Source: Microvelia longipes (taxonomy: Eukaryota > Arthropoda > Insecta > Hemiptera > Veliidae). Taken from it: 64,000 nucleotides of DNA. Below are positions 63,645 through 64,000 of this stretch, one piece after another (within the stretch, counting starts at the first letter, position 1; each line of letters opens with the position of its first letter). The DNA is taken from the NCBI GenBank assembly GCA_018340805.1, contig JACMZG010001870.1, positions 18,516,630 through 18,580,629 of the forward strand, in the 5' to 3' direction. A program made the translations under genes and the position numbers. The notes under the pieces are model-generated. The model was not told where the DNA came from. It searched no databases and saw only the letters and a list, made by a program, of their open reading frames with translations.

Positions 63645-64000
63645 ATTTATTATAAATTTTAAAAAAATGTAGGGGTATGAGGTTTTATTATAAATTATTT
63701 ATTGTAGACATTACATTTTTCTTGTCCTACTTATGGAAAGAGTTTAAAGTCAGATCTTTTTTTTCCTTCTAGGTAATTCTAAGATGGTTATAATAGTTAT
63801 TTTTAAACCAAGAGAGCCTAGAATGCCATTGTTTTCCTAGCAATGAGTTGGATAGCAAGAAGTTAAAGCAATAGTTGTATTTAACTCCCGAGCAATAACT
63901 AATATGTATTTTTTTAAGGACTGAAGTTTTTAATATTTTCTACCATTCAAATATTTTTCTAACCATATAATTAACGGTGTACTTTTTTATGAACATAATA
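63645..64000. other. Non-coding right end
   Basis: AT-rich, no feature recognised before the window ends. Confidence 0.5.

Overview
This window is AT-rich animal nuclear DNA with compact multi-exon genes, small to medium introns and many microsatellites and transposon remnants. It is probably from an arthropod, most likely an insect. The evidence for an animal is the set of genes: a metazoan-type ferrochelatase with [2Fe-2S] cysteines, UFC1 of the ufmylation pathway, KLHL18, and a SAXO-type axonemal protein. The insect suggestion rests on the non-LTR retrotransposon tails, compactness and base composition, and is only an inference. One 705-base assembly gap lies near the left end.

Layout from left to right. 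(1) 1-3769: repeats, the gap and a retrotransposon 3' end, with no recognised exon. (2) 3770-8367 (+): the last five exons of a type II phosphatidylinositol 4-kinase; its 5' exons are missing (in the gap or left of the window). (3) 8368-16457: intergenic, repeat-rich, with a complete hAT-type element and its 8-bp target duplication. (4) 16458-28505 (-): a complete nine-exon ferrochelatase (382 aa), with several transposons in its introns. (5) about 29469-36919 (+): a SAXO1/SAXO2-like microtubule-binding protein whose first exon is tentative and one splice donor ambiguous; a 1.8-kb palindrome-rich foldback repeat lies inside its first candidate intron. (6) 37570-39911 (-): a complete four-exon UFC1 (166 aa). 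(7) 40275-51381 (+): a complete ten-exon KLHL18 (BTB-BACK-six Kelch), divergent from UFC1 across 363 bp. (8) 51382-58423: KLHL18 3' UTR and intergenic DNA with short foldback elements. (9) 58424-59305 (-): intronless RPF2, a ribosome assembly factor. (10) 59306-64000: a putative divergent promoter with an NRF-1-like site, an unresolved candidate exon, and a large foldback element with internal 150-bp tandem repeats.

The genes are ordinary housekeeping or cilium genes that do not form a pathway. Convergent SAXO/UFC1 and divergent UFC1/KLHL18 make a tight cluster. No novel gene system was found. The most unusual content is in the repeats: a tiny (41-59 bp) palindromic element with hAT-length 8-bp target duplications, a set of foldback elements carrying a covarying CTGA-N-GAAA stem-loop resembling a hammerhead ribozyme core, and the 1.8-kb composite palindrome array.
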